Origin: Modestobacter sp. VKM Ac-2985
Lineage (GTDB): Bacteria > Actinomycetota > Actinomycetes > Mycobacteriales > Geodermatophilaceae
Direction of reading: 5' to 3'
DNA: 64,000 bases
Assembly: GCF_026967925.1 (NCBI RefSeq)
Contig: NZ_JAPVBI010000003.1
Coordinates: 809,070 to 873,069, forward strand
This document shows positions 1 through 10,288 of this stretch, piece after piece (position 1 is the first letter of the stretch; every line of letters begins with the position of its first letter). The notes below the pieces were generated by a model. The model did no database searches. It was given only the letters and a program-made list of their open reading frames with translations, and was not told the origin of the DNA. The translations under genes were made by a program, and so were the position numbers.

Positions 1-1313
1 CTGAACGGCCCGCCGTGCACGGTCAGCAGCACCGGGTGCGGCCCGGGACCCGGCGGCGTGGTGACCCAGCCGTGCACCGGGTAGCCGTCCGGCGCGGTGG
101 CCGTCGTCTCGCGCATCCGGCGCAGCCGGCCGGTGGCCTGCAGCGGCGCACCGAGACCGGTGATCAGCCGGCGCCGTCCGGGGGTGAGCGCGATGAGCTC
201 GCCCGCCGAGCGGTCGTGCGCGACGGTGGCGACGACGACGCCGCCCCCGGCACCGATCCCGCGGACGGTGTACTGCCCCTCGACCAGCGCCTCCGGCTCG
301 CCACCGTCCAGCGGGACCCGCAGCAGCTCGACCGCCCCGCGCCGCTGGATCCCGATGAGGGCGGCACCCCCGGCCACCACGGTGGCCGGCGTCTCGTCGC
401 CCCGGTCGTGCTCCTCCGGGTCGAGCAGCGGCACCACCGGCCCGCCGGCGGCATCGACCTTCGCCAGCGTGGTGTTGCGGCCGACGAAGTCCCGGCCCAG
501 CGGGCCCAGGTCGGGGATCGCGGAGAGGTAGATCGTGCTGCCGGCCGGGTCGTCCGGGTCGTAGGCCGGGTGGGCGCAGGCGGACCGGGAGTCGGTGACC
601 CGGCGCAGCCCACCGCCGTCGGGCCGGACGACGTACACGTCCGTGACCCGGTCGGTGTCCGCACCCTCGTGCCGCCCGGACACGAAGGCGAGCTCCGCGC
701 CGTCCGGACGCCAGGCCACGTCGGTGTCGTCCACGTCTCCACCGGTGACCTGGAACGGCGTGGGCTGCTCGTCGGCGGTCTCGGCGGTGTCGGCCGGCAG
801 GTCGACGACGAAGACGTGACTGCGGCGGTCGTTGGTGAACCCGACGCCGTCGGCCCGGTACGTCAGCGTGGTGATCAGCCGCGGGGGCTCCGCGCCCGGC
901 GACACGTCCTCGTCGGTGCCGTACCGCCCCTGCTCGGGCACCCGCGCGGTGTAGGCCAGCCGGCAGGAGTCCGGCGACCACACCGGGGTGCCGGCGCCCA
1001 GGTGGTGGTCGGTCAGCCGCCGGGCCGTGCCACCGCCCACGGGCAGCACGTGCAGCTGCGGCCGCCCCTTCGGCTCGGCCGACAGGTAGGCCAGCCAGTG
1101 GCCGTCCGGGGAGAACACGGGCGCCGAGTCGTGGTGGCCGTGGGTGAGCGGTCGGGCCGGCGCCGAACCGTCGGTCGGGACGGTCCACAGCTGGCTGCGG
1201 TACTCGTCGGCCTCCAGGTCCAGCCGGCTGACGGCGACGACGGCGGTCGCCCCGTCCGGGGACACCGTCGGCACACCGGGCACGCGCAGCAGGGAGAGGT
1301 CGGTCGGCCGCAT
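1..1313 (-). CDS. S9-family (prolyl oligopeptidase-like) peptidase, N-terminal part
   Basis: Reading down from the ATG at 1313, an open frame runs off the window edge, so about 437 residues are visible and the C-terminus is missing. The product starts MRPTDLSLLRVPGVPTVSPD and carries repeated beta-propeller blades of the PD40/WD40-like type (SPDG-W/LAY motifs near residues 20, 68 and 110, and a WRPDGAELAFVSG blade near 200). The last visible residues, HPVLLTVHGGPF, are the HGGP oxyanion-hole motif at the start of the alpha/beta-hydrolase catalytic domain of S9 peptidases (acylaminoacyl peptidase/DPP IV group). The catalytic Ser-Asp-His must lie beyond the edge. There is no signal peptide, so it is probably a cytoplasmic oligopeptidase. 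A TAGCGT -10 box sits 7 nt ahead of the ATG and supports this start. Family assignment is firm; substrate is unknown. Confidence 0.85.
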   Translation of the reverse strand, partial: MRPTDLSLLRVPGVPTVSPDGATAVVAVSRLDLEADEYRSQLWTVPTDGSAPARPLTHGHHDSAPVFSPDGHWLAYLSAEPKGRPQLHVLPVGGGTARRLTDHHLGAGTPVWSPDSCRLAYTARVPEQGRYGTDEDVSPGAEPPRLITTLTYRADGVGFTNDRRSHVFVVDLPADTAETADEQPTPFQVTGGDVDDTDVAWRPDGAELAFVSGRHEGADTDRVTDVYVVRPDGGGLRRVTDSRSACAHPAYDPDDPAGSTIYLSAIPDLGPLGRDFVGRNTTLAKVDAAGGPVVPLLDPEEHDRGDETPATVVAGGAALIGIQRRGAVELLRVPLDGGEPEALVEGQYTVRGIGAGGGVVVATVAHDRSAGELIALTPGRRRLITGLGAPLQATGRLRRMRETTATAPDGYPVHGWVTTPPGPGPHPVLLTVHGGPF

Positions 1314-1320
1314 GCCGGGC

Positions 1321-1326
1321 ACGCTA
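1321..1326 (-). promoter_or_regulatory. -10 box, leaderless peptidase promoter
   Basis: On the minus strand TAGCGT is followed by 7 nt and the ATG at 1313. This places the transcription start at or next to the A of the start codon, one of many such arrangements in the window. Confidence 0.5.
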
Positions 1327-1360
1327 GCCCAGCGCACGGCGGCGCAGATGATGAGCCCTG

Positions 1361-2698
1361 CTAAGGGGTGAGTGCTCCCGGGTCGCGCCGTTCGGCCCGG
1401 ATGCTGCGGACCAGGCCCAGCGCACCGAACATCGGCAGCACGGCGAGCAGCAGCAGACTGCGGTCCAGCCCGAGCACCTCGCCCGCACCGCCGACCACCG
1501 CCGAGCCCACCCCGCCGCCGACCAGGAAGACCAGGGTGGCGATGCCGAGCGCGACGCCACGCACCTCGTCGGGAACAGCGCCGCCGACCGCGGCCATCAG
1601 CGCCGGCTGGCCGAGCCCGAAGGCGACCGTCACCAGGACGACGGCCGTCACCAGGCCGGGGGCGGAACCAGCCGTGGCGCCGAGAGCAGCGACCAGCAGC
1701 GCGACGGTCGCGATGACCCCGGAGATGGCCAGCGACCGGGCGGGGCCGAGCCGGGCCAGCAGCGGGCCGGCCAGCCGCGGGGCGAGGAAGCCGGTGACCG
1801 CGCTGGGCACCAGCGCCAGGCCGATGTGCAGCGGCGTCCACCCCTCGCCCGCCAGCACGGCGGGGACGGCGATGAGCAGCGCGAACCAGGCGGCCGGGAC
1901 GGCGGAGGCGGCGAGCGCGCTGCGGACCACCACCGGCTCCCGGAGGACGGCCGTGGGCAGGAAGCCCTCCGGCCGGCGGCGCACCTGCGCGGCGACCGCC
2001 GGGATGCCCAGCCCCAGCAGTGCGGCACCGACAGCCGCGATCACCACCCCGGAGGCAGGGGACTGCACGAGCAGGACCAGGCCGGCGGCGGTGCCGGCGA
2101 CCAGGACCGCGCCCAGCACGTCCAGCCGGGCACCGGTGCCCACGGAGGGGACCGAGCGCCACAGCACCGGCACCACCAGCAGCCCGAGCGCCGGCAGCAC
2201 CACGACCGCCCGCCAGCCGGCGACGTCGGCGACCAGCCCACCGACCAACGGCCCCAGGGCGCTGACCGCTGCCGCGGTGCCGGCGACCTTGCCCAGCGCG
2301 GCGGTGCGCACGGCTCCCTCGTACCGCGCGCTGACGATCGCCATGCCGAGCACCGGGACGGCAGCCGCACCCAGGCCCTGGAGGATGCGGGCCCCCAGCA
2401 ACACCGGGTAGCTGGGGGCCAGGCCGCCGAGCACCGCACCGGCGGTCATCAGGGCCACGCCGACGACCAGCGGCAGCCGGATGCCGGCCAGGTCGGCGAC
2501 CCGGCCGTACACGGCGGTCGCCACGGCCAGCATCAGCGCGTAGAGGCTGATCACCCAGGAGACGCCGCCGGTGGTCAGGTCGAGGTCGGCGGCGATGGCC
2601 GGCAGCGTGACCGCGACCGCAGCACTGCCCATGCCGGCGAGGCCGAAGAGGATCCCGACCAGGCCGGCGATGCGACCGGCGTCCGTCGGGGGGCTCAT
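1361..2698 (-). CDS. MFS transporter, DHA2-like drug exporter
   Basis: A 445-residue integral membrane protein with a 12-14 TM major facilitator layout. The loop 2-3 signature appears as YGRVADLAGIRLPLVVG (about residue 64), and a motif C-like glycine-rich stretch, GPLVGGLVADVAGWR, lies near residue 148, which is typical of drug:H+ antiporters of the EmrB/QacA kind. The start ATG at 2698 (MSPPTDAGRIAG) is preferred to an upstream in-frame start at 2788 because the extra 30 residues are hydrophilic, Arg-rich and unlike the family. It lies between the peptidase and the terC genes on the same strand, with no evident partner regulator. Substrate cannot be predicted. Confidence 0.85.
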   Translation of the reverse strand: MSPPTDAGRIAGLVGILFGLAGMGSAAVAVTLPAIAADLDLTTGGVSWVISLYALMLAVATAVYGRVADLAGIRLPLVVGVALMTAGAVLGGLAPSYPVLLGARILQGLGAAAVPVLGMAIVSARYEGAVRTAALGKVAGTAAAVSALGPLVGGLVADVAGWRAVVVLPALGLLVVPVLWRSVPSVGTGARLDVLGAVLVAGTAAGLVLLVQSPASGVVIAAVGAALLGLGIPAVAAQVRRRPEGFLPTAVLREPVVVRSALAASAVPAAWFALLIAVPAVLAGEGWTPLHIGLALVPSAVTGFLAPRLAGPLLARLGPARSLAISGVIATVALLVAALGATAGSAPGLVTAVVLVTVAFGLGQPALMAAVGGAVPDEVRGVALGIATLVFLVGGGVGSAVVGGAGEVLGLDRSLLLLAVLPMFGALGLVRSIRAERRDPGALTP

Positions 2699-2781
2699 GA
2701 CCGGCAGCCAACCACGCGCTGGCCCGCCCCTCCCCGATCGCACGGCGTGCAGCCCACGGACGGATCGCCAGTGCGAGTGGG

Positions 2782-2880
2782 GTGACACGGCGGGTGTCCT
2801 CCGGTGGTCAGGTGTTCGACGGCACGGGCAGCCCCGCGGCCACCGCCGACGTCCTCGTGGCGGACGGCCGCGTCCTCGGC
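2782..2880 (+). pseudogene. Amidohydrolase N-terminal remnant
   Basis: From the GTG at 2782 about 33 codons encode a protein resembling the first beta-sandwich segment of metal-dependent amidohydrolases: SSGGQVFDGTGSPAATADV followed by LVADGRVLG. Similarity to the family stops at about 2880, before the usual GxxxPGxxDxHxH metal site. The frame then continues through DNA antisense to the end of the neighbouring terC gene and has no meaning there. No promoter or ribosome binding site is obvious. Best read as the stub left by a deletion that removed an amidohydrolase gene between the MFS and terC genes. Recognition is by pattern from memory and not by alignment. Confidence 0.5.
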
Positions 2881-2900
2881 CGACCGAATCGCCGTCCGGC

Positions 2901-3998
2901 TCAGCTCCTGCGGATCTGGTCCTCGCCGGTGGCGGCCTGCGCGCGCCGCTCGTCCTCGGTGAGCGCGTCGGCCCGACCGGGCTCGCCGATGTCGGTGGCG
3001 GCCGGGTCGATCGCCGCGCCCTCGGCGTCGGGCACCTCGCCGCGGGTCTTGATCAGGCTGGCCACGGTGGCGACGAGCAGGACCACCAGGATCACCGTGA
3101 GGGACAGCCAGGTCGGGATCGCCGGGATGCTCTCCAGCGGCTCGCGCTCACCGGCGAAGGGGTACTGGTTCTCGTGCAGCGCCTCGAGGATCAGCTTGAC
3201 GCCGATGAAGGCGAGGATCACGGCCAGCCCCAGCGACAGGTAGACCAGTCGCTTGAGCAGCCCGCCGAGCAGGAAGTACAGCTGACGCAGTCCCATCAGC
3301 GCGAAGATGTTCGCGGTGAAGACGATGAACGGCTCGCGGGTCAGGCCGAAGATGGCCGGGATGCTGTCCAGCGCGAAGAGCAGGTCGGTCGTGCCCAGCG
3401 CGAGGAACACCACGATCATCGGCGTCCACAGCTTCTTGCCGTTCTCGACGACCCGGATCTTGCTGTCGTGGAAGTCCTGGGTCATCGGGAGGACCTTGCG
3501 CATCCGGCGGATGAGCCCGTTCTCCTCGTAGTCCTCGTCCTCCTCGCGGTGCCGGACCAGGTTGATCGCGGTGTAGACGAGGAAGGCGCCGAAGAGGAAG
3601 AAGACCCAGATGAACCGCTCGATGACGGCGGCGCCGGCCAGGATGAAGAGGCCACGGAGCACCAGCGCGATGATGATCCCGACCATCAGGACCTCTTGCT
3701 GGAGCTTCCGGGGCACCCGGAAGCGGGCCATGATGATCACGAAGACGAAGAGGTTGTCGACCGAGAGCGAGTACTCGGTCAGCCAGCCGGCGTAGAACTC
3801 CGTGGCGAACTGGCCGTTGGTCACGGCCAGGACGATCCCGCCGAAGGCCAGCGCCAGACCCACGTAGAAGACCACCCACAGGGTCGCCTCCTTCACGGAG
3901 GGCTCGTGCGGACGACGGACGACGAGGGCGAGGTCGGCGAGCAGCAGGACGGTCAGCCCCACGAACGTCGAGATCTCGAACCAGACGGGGAGCTCCAC
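2901..3998 (-). CDS. TerC family membrane protein (Mn2+/metal exporter), copy 1
   Basis: A 365-residue TerC/Alx-type integral membrane protein. It starts GTG (VELPVWFEISTFVG), matching the MDVPLWVW start of the neighbouring copy. Family hallmarks are the acidic TM motifs EYSLSVDNLFVFVIIM (about residue 68) and FALDSIPAIFGLT (about 220), whose Asp/Glu residues are thought to line the metal path, plus a charged central loop HREEDEDYEENGLIRRMRKV. The C-terminal tail is hydrophilic. In bacteria characterised so far the family exports Mn2+ or loads it onto exported proteins. Its own -10 box (TACAGT) lies 7 nt ahead of the GTG, so it seems independently transcribed and leaderless. A strong hairpin separates it from the upstream terC copy. 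Confidence 0.88.
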   Translation of the reverse strand: MELPVWFEISTFVGLTVLLLADLALVVRRPHEPSVKEATLWVVFYVGLALAFGGIVLAVTNGQFATEFYAGWLTEYSLSVDNLFVFVIIMARFRVPRKLQQEVLMVGIIIALVLRGLFILAGAAVIERFIWVFFLFGAFLVYTAINLVRHREEDEDYEENGLIRRMRKVLPMTQDFHDSKIRVVENGKKLWTPMIVVFLALGTTDLLFALDSIPAIFGLTREPFIVFTANIFALMGLRQLYFLLGGLLKRLVYLSLGLAVILAFIGVKLILEALHENQYPFAGEREPLESIPAIPTWLSLTVILVVLLVATVASLIKTRGEVPDAEGAAIDPAATDIGEPGRADALTEDERRAQAATGEDQIRRS

Positions 3999-4005
3999 GG
4001 GCGGG

Positions 4006-4011
4006 ACTGTA
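4006..4011 (-). promoter_or_regulatory. -10 box of first terC gene, leaderless
   Basis: TACAGT on the minus strand, then 7 nt (CCCGCCC), then the GTG at 3998. It supports an independent leaderless transcript for this terC copy and confirms the GTG start, which has no Shine-Dalgarno sequence. Confidence 0.5.
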
Positions 4012-4093
4012 CAAGTTGGTTGCAGCCAGCACCCGGCCAGACAGGGCGCGCCGGGTGGGCGTCTGGCGGATGGTGCGCGGTTGCCCGCCGGAG

Positions 4094-4127
4094 GGCCCCG
4101 GGGACGACGGTCGTCGTCCCCGGGGCC
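4094..4127 (-). terminator. Hairpin terminator after riboswitch-controlled terC
   Basis: A perfect inverted repeat with 16-nt arms (4094-4109 and 4112-4127) lies just past the stop of the upstream terC at 4138. It lacks a T-tract, as is usual in high-GC actinobacteria, and separates the two terC transcription units. Confidence 0.7.
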
Positions 4128-4137
4128 GCGCCTGTGG

Positions 4138-5262
4138 TCAGTCGGTACGCGACTCCGGTCGGCTGACCGGCACCCCACGCGGGTCAGCCGGCGTGTCGGT
4201 CGTGTCGGCGTCCGGATCGCCCGGCGCCCCGATGTGCCGTCCGGTGCTGTCGGCGGCGGGCTCACCGGCGTCGCGCTGCTCGCGCCGCGCCGCGTCCTTC
4301 TTGTTCTTCCGCAGGCTGGCCCAGGTGGTCACCAAGAGGGTGACCAGGATGACCAGCAGCGACAGCCAGGTCGGGATCTCCGGGATCAGCGTCACGTGCT
4401 CACCGCCGTTGAGGAACGGCAGCGTGTTCTCGTGCAGGGCGTGGATCAGCAGCTTGATGCCGATGAACCCGAGGATGATCGAGAGGCCGTAGGCCAGGTA
4501 CACGAGCTTGTCGAGCAGGCCGTCGATGAGGAAGAAGAGCTGGCGCAGGCCCAGCAGGGCGAACGCGTTCGCGGTGAAGACCAGGTAGGTCTCCTGGGTG
4601 AGACCGAAGATCGCCGGGATCGAGTCGACCGCGAAGAGGATGTCGGCGCTGCCGATGGCGATCAGCGCGATCATCAGGGGGGTGATGAACCGCTTGCCGT
4701 TGATCTTGGTGATCAGGCGGTCGGAGTGGTACTCCTCCGTCGTCGGGAGCACCTTGCGGGTCAGCCGCAGGACCGCGTTCTCCTCGAACTCCTCGTCGTC
4801 GTCGTGCCCACCGCTGCGGGCCTGGGCGATCGCGGTCCAGATGAGGAACCCGCCGAAGATGTAGAAGACCCAGCTGAAGTTCTCGATGGCCGCAGCCCCG
4901 AGGAAGATGAAGATCGTCCGCAGCACCAGCGCGAAGGCGATGCCGAACAGCAGGACCTTCTGCTGCAGCTCACGCGGCACGGCGAAGCTCGCCATGATCA
5001 GCACGAAGACGAACAGGTTGTCGACCGAGAGGCTCTTCTCGGTGACCCAGCCGGCGAAGTACTCACCGCCATAGGTGCCGCCCCAGACGACGAGCACCAC
5101 CAGACCGAACAGCAGGGCGATCGCGACGTAGACCGCCGACCACGTCGCGGATTCCTTCAGGGTCGGCGCGTGCGGCGTGCGCACGTGGCCGTAGAAGTCG
5201 AAGACGAGCATCCCGACGATCGCCGCGACGGTGATCGCCCAGACCCACAGGGGGACGTCCAT
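4138..5262 (-). CDS. TerC family membrane protein (Mn2+/metal exporter), copy 2, riboswitch-linked
   Basis: A 374-residue TerC-family protein (MDVPLWVWAITVAAIVGM) closely related to the adjacent copy. It has the EKSLSVDNLFVFVLIM and FAVDSIPAIFGLT acidic TM motifs and a variable loop rich in Asp/Glu (GGHDDDEEFEENAV). The start at 5262 is chosen over the in-frame ATG at 5268 because GGAGGA lies at proper distance from the former and directly abuts the latter. A yybP-ykoY-type manganese riboswitch precedes it at 5296-5397, so the likely role is export of excess Mn2+. The two copies probably arose by tandem duplication, with only this one kept under direct metal control. Confidence 0.9.
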   Translation of the reverse strand: MDVPLWVWAITVAAIVGMLVFDFYGHVRTPHAPTLKESATWSAVYVAIALLFGLVVLVVWGGTYGGEYFAGWVTEKSLSVDNLFVFVLIMASFAVPRELQQKVLLFGIAFALVLRTIFIFLGAAAIENFSWVFYIFGGFLIWTAIAQARSGGHDDDEEFEENAVLRLTRKVLPTTEEYHSDRLITKINGKRFITPLMIALIAIGSADILFAVDSIPAIFGLTQETYLVFTANAFALLGLRQLFFLIDGLLDKLVYLAYGLSIILGFIGIKLLIHALHENTLPFLNGGEHVTLIPEIPTWLSLLVILVTLLVTTWASLRKNKKDAARREQRDAGEPAADSTGRHIGAPGDPDADTTDTPADPRGVPVSRPESRTD

Positions 5263-5269
5263 GCACATT

Positions 5270-5277
5270 CCTCCGGT
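5270..5277 (-). promoter_or_regulatory. Ribosome binding site of terC, sequestrable by riboswitch
   Basis: ACCGGAGG ahead of the start at 5262 is the exact complement of CCTCCGGT (5294-5301 on the opposite reading), which includes the 3' strand of the riboswitch P1 helix. The two pairings are mutually exclusive. Confidence 0.6.
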
Positions 5278-5295
5278 GCTGGCAGGTGTCAGTAC

Positions 5296-5397
5296 CGGAG
5301 GTCTCTCCCACCGACCCGAGTCACGGGTCGGCCAGCAGCGCCGGGGGTCATCGGACCCCGTGTTGACGACGGTGCCGTGCCGGGATACTCCCCTCCG
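5296..5397 (-). promoter_or_regulatory. yybP-ykoY (Mn2+) riboswitch aptamer
   Basis: The leader of the second terC matches the yybP-ykoY aptamer as I remember it. There is a P1 helix CGGAGG/CCTCCG (5392-5397 with 5296-5301). GGGGAGTA follows the 5' strand at once (5386-5393), GTCGTCAA lies in the middle, and a GGGGTC/GACCCC hairpin comes next. A CGACCCG/CGGGTCG hairpin and GGGAGAGACCTCCG close the domain. The conserved GGGGAGUA and GAGACC (5300-5305) loops are the two segments that dock to bind Mn2+ in known structures. Position directly ahead of a terC gene is the classic context. The ligand is inferred from family, and no computed covariance score is available. Confidence 0.82.
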
Positions 5398-5523
5398 CGT
5401 CGGGTCCGGTCACGGGGCAGCCGACAGCCACCCCGGTGAGGACCCGCAGAGCGAAACGCCCAGGGGCGCCGGGGAGTTCCCGCTGTGCGGAGTTTCTTCC
5501 CCGATCCCGATCCCGGCGGCGCG

Positions 5524-5541
5524 GGGCCGGCTGGTCCGGCC

Positions 5542-5542
<1 letters not shown>
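5524..5542 (-). terminator. Short hairpin at end of uvrB
   Basis: GGCCGG (5525-5530) pairs with CCGGCC (5536-5541) around a 5-nt loop, just at the uvrB stop. It is short and overlaps the stop region, so it is a weak terminator call. Confidence 0.3.
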
Positions 5543-7665
<2,123 letters not shown>

Positions 7666-7672
7666 GCCGACG

Positions 7673-7678
7673 ACGGTA
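7673..7678 (-). promoter_or_regulatory. -10 box of uvrB, leaderless
   Basis: TACCGT on the minus strand ends 7 nt ahead of the GTG at 7665. It decides between the two possible uvrB starts in favour of the shorter one. Confidence 0.5.
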
Positions 7679-8179
7679 CGACGGGCCTGTGACAGAACGG
7701 GCCCGAGCGCCGTCCCGGGCGTGACCGGCGTCCGGCTGGGCCGCATGGGCCGCGTGGGACGGGAGATCGGGTCACCGCCGCCGTGGGGCCTTGTCGACGC
7801 GCCGGTGGACCCCTACCGTCAGCGCCCGCAGGAGCGAGCAGCACCGGTCGCCGCCAGTGCCACCCGGGTCACCGGGCGAGGTCGGCGGCGCCGGGTTGCT
7901 GCGCCCGGCCGGGCCCGGCGCAGACCCTGCCGCACCCGTGCGCCGGGCCCCTCGGGTCGGCCCGGCGGGTCGGTACGGCGCGGGTGGGTGGACCCGCCTT
8001 GGCAGACTCAGTCCGAGGACCGCTCGCGATCGGCCTCCGAACGCCGACCGTGTCCTGCGCGTCACAGGTGTGCGGAGGCCGTCACGCGGGCATCCGACGA
8101 CGAACCCACCGGTTCAGCCGTGACGACCCGCGCCCCCGCCCCGAGCCCAGGGGCGACCAGCTCAGGAGGACGAACTCTC
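7679..8179. other. Intergenic region between uvrB and glgX
   Basis: About 500 nt separate the divergent uvrB and glgX genes. Open frames here are out of frame with family sequence and lack consistent third-position G/C preference. Upstream of glgX only the Shine-Dalgarno AGGAGG at 8164-8169 is clear. TTGGCA at 7999 resembles a -35 box but has no acceptable -10 partner, so the treXYZ promoter is not located. Confidence 0.5.
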
Positions 8180-10288
8180 ATGACCACCCAGGTGTGGCCC
8201 GGTTCCGCATATCCCCTCGGGGCGACCTACGACGGCACCGGCACCAACTTCGCGATCTTCAGCGAGGTGGCCGAGAAGATCGAGCTGTGCCTGTTCGACG
8301 ATGCAGGCAACGAGGAGCGCATCCGGCTCCCCGAGATGGACGCCTACGTCTGGCACGCCTTCCTCCCCGGCGTCCAGCCCGGCCAGCGCTACGGCTTCCG
8401 CGTGTACGGCCCGCACGACCCCGAGCAGGGGCACCGCTGCAACCCGAACAAGCTGCTGCTCGACCCGTACGCCAAGGCCATCGACGGCCAGGTCGACTGG
8501 GACGAGGCGGTGTTCGGCTACCACTTCGCGACCGGCGCCAAGAACGACGACGACTCGGCGGCGCACATGCCGAAGTCCGTCGTGATCAACCCCTACTTCG
8601 ACTGGGGCGTGGACCGTCCGCCGAAGACGCCGTACAACAAGACGGTCATCTACGAGGCGCACGTCAAGGGCCTGACGATGACCCATCCGCGGATCCCCGA
8701 GGACCTGCGCGGCACCTATGCCGGCGTCGCCCACCCGGCGATCATCGAGCACCTGCTGGAGCTCGGGATCACCGCGATCGAGCTGATGCCGGTGCACCAG
8801 TTCGTGCAGGACGACACCCTGCTGCAGAAGGACCTGCGCAACTACTGGGGCTACAACACGATCGGCTTCTTCGCCCCGCACAACGAGTACGCGCAGCAGA
8901 CCGACGGCCAGCAGGTGCAGGAGTTCAAGGGCATGGTCCGGGCCCTGCACGAGGCGGGCATCGAGGTGATCCTGGACGTCGTCTACAACCACACCGCCGA
9001 GGGCAACCACATGGGCCCGACGCTGTCCTTCCGGGGCATCGACAACTCGGCGTACTACCGGCTGGTCGAGGACGACAAGCAGTACTACATGGACACCACG
9101 GGCACCGGGAACTCGCTCAACGTCCGGACGCCGCAGTCGCTGCAGCTGATCATGGACTCGCTCCGCTACTGGGTCACCGAGATGCACGTCGACGGGTTCC
9201 GCTTCGACCTGGCGTCGTCCCTGGCCCGGCAGTTCCACGAGGTCGACCGACTGTCGGCGTTCTTCGACCTCTGCCACCAGGACCCGATCGTCAGCCAGGT
9301 GAAGCTGATCGCCGAGCCGTGGGACATCGGCGACGGCGGCTACCAGGTCGGCAACTTCCCGGCGCTGTGGACGGAGTGGAACGGGAAGTACCGCGACACC
9401 GTCCGCGACTTCTGGCGGGGCGAGAACGCCACCATCGGCGAGTTCGCCAGCCGGATCACCGGCTCGGCCGACCTCTACCAGCACTCCGGCCGGCGTCCGG
9501 TGGCCAGCATCAACTTCGTCACCGCGCACGACGGGTTCACGCTGAACGACCTGGTCTCCTACAACGAGAAGCACAACGAGGCCAACGGCGAGGACAACAA
9601 CGACGGCGAGAGCCACAACCGCAGCTGGAACTCCGGTGTCGAGGGCGAGACCAAGGACCCCGCGATCCTGGCGCTGCGGGCGCAGCAGCGGCGCAACTTC
9701 ATCACCACGCTGATGCTCTCCCAGGGCGTCCCGATGCTGCTGCACGGCGACGAGCTCGGCCGCACGCAGGGCGGCAACAACAACGGCTACTGCCAGGACT
9801 CCGAGATCACCTGGATCGACTGGGACGACGTCGACGAGGGCCTGCTGGAGTTCACCAAGCTGGTCACCAAGCTGCGCACCGACCACCCGACGTTCCGCCG
9901 TCGGCGGTTCTTCCACGGCCGCCCGGTGCGCCGCGCGGAGGGCGACCCGGTCCAGGACGTCGCCTGGTTCACCCACGCCGGTGAGCTGATGAGCGAGGAG
10001 GACTGGGACGCCCACTACGCCAAGTCCATCGGCGTGTACCTCAACGGCCACGGGATCCGGTCCACCGACGAGCGGGGCGAGCCCGTCGTCGACGACTGCT
10101 TCTACCTGGTGTTCAACGCCTGGCACGAGGACATCGAGTTCACCCTGCCCAGCAGCGAGTACGCCGAGGGCTGGACGGTCGTGGTGGACACCGCGGAGAT
10201 GAGCGAGGTCGAGCCACTGGTGGTGAAGGCCGGTGACACGTTGACCGTCGCGGCGCGCGCCACCGTCGTCCTGCAGGCCGCCCCGTGA
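8180..10288 (+). CDS. glgX: Glycogen debranching enzyme GlgX/TreX
   Basis: A 702-residue GH13 isoamylase-type enzyme that cleaves alpha-1,6 branches of glycogen, giving linear maltooligosaccharides for TreY. It has an N-terminal CBM48 domain (PLGATYDGTGTNFAIFSEVA) and a catalytic barrel with DVVYNHT. The nucleophile Asp lies in DGFRFDLASS (about residue 343), the acid Glu in KLIAEPWDIG (about 377) and the transition-state Asp in TAHDGFTLND (about 450). The ATG at 8180 has a strong AGGAGG at 10-nt spacing, and the frame upstream of it does not resemble the family. Its stop overlaps the treY GTG by 4 nt, so treX and treY are translationally coupled. Confidence 0.96.
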   Translation: MTTQVWPGSAYPLGATYDGTGTNFAIFSEVAEKIELCLFDDAGNEERIRLPEMDAYVWHAFLPGVQPGQRYGFRVYGPHDPEQGHRCNPNKLLLDPYAKAIDGQVDWDEAVFGYHFATGAKNDDDSAAHMPKSVVINPYFDWGVDRPPKTPYNKTVIYEAHVKGLTMTHPRIPEDLRGTYAGVAHPAIIEHLLELGITAIELMPVHQFVQDDTLLQKDLRNYWGYNTIGFFAPHNEYAQQTDGQQVQEFKGMVRALHEAGIEVILDVVYNHTAEGNHMGPTLSFRGIDNSAYYRLVEDDKQYYMDTTGTGNSLNVRTPQSLQLIMDSLRYWVTEMHVDGFRFDLASSLARQFHEVDRLSAFFDLCHQDPIVSQVKLIAEPWDIGDGGYQVGNFPALWTEWNGKYRDTVRDFWRGENATIGEFASRITGSADLYQHSGRRPVASINFVTAHDGFTLNDLVSYNEKHNEANGEDNNDGESHNRSWNSGVEGETKDPAILALRAQQRRNFITTLMLSQGVPMLLHGDELGRTQGGNNNGYCQDSEITWIDWDDVDEGLLEFTKLVTKLRTDHPTFRRRRFFHGRPVRRAEGDPVQDVAWFTHAGELMSEEDWDAHYAKSIGVYLNGHGIRSTDERGEPVVDDCFYLVFNAWHEDIEFTLPSSEYAEGWTVVVDTAEMSEVEPLVVKAGDTLTVAARATVVLQAAP

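Noticed and set aside
2782-3243. Intact 153-residue gene from GTG 2782
   Set aside because: Only the first 33 codons look like a protein; the rest runs antisense through the end of terC.
3999-4093. Possible second metal riboswitch ahead of the first terC
   Set aside because: Short inverted repeats (CCAGAC/GTCTGG, CACCCGG/CCGGGTG) occur, but the GGGGAGTA and GAGACC elements are absent, and a leaderless -10 box lies 7 nt before the start.
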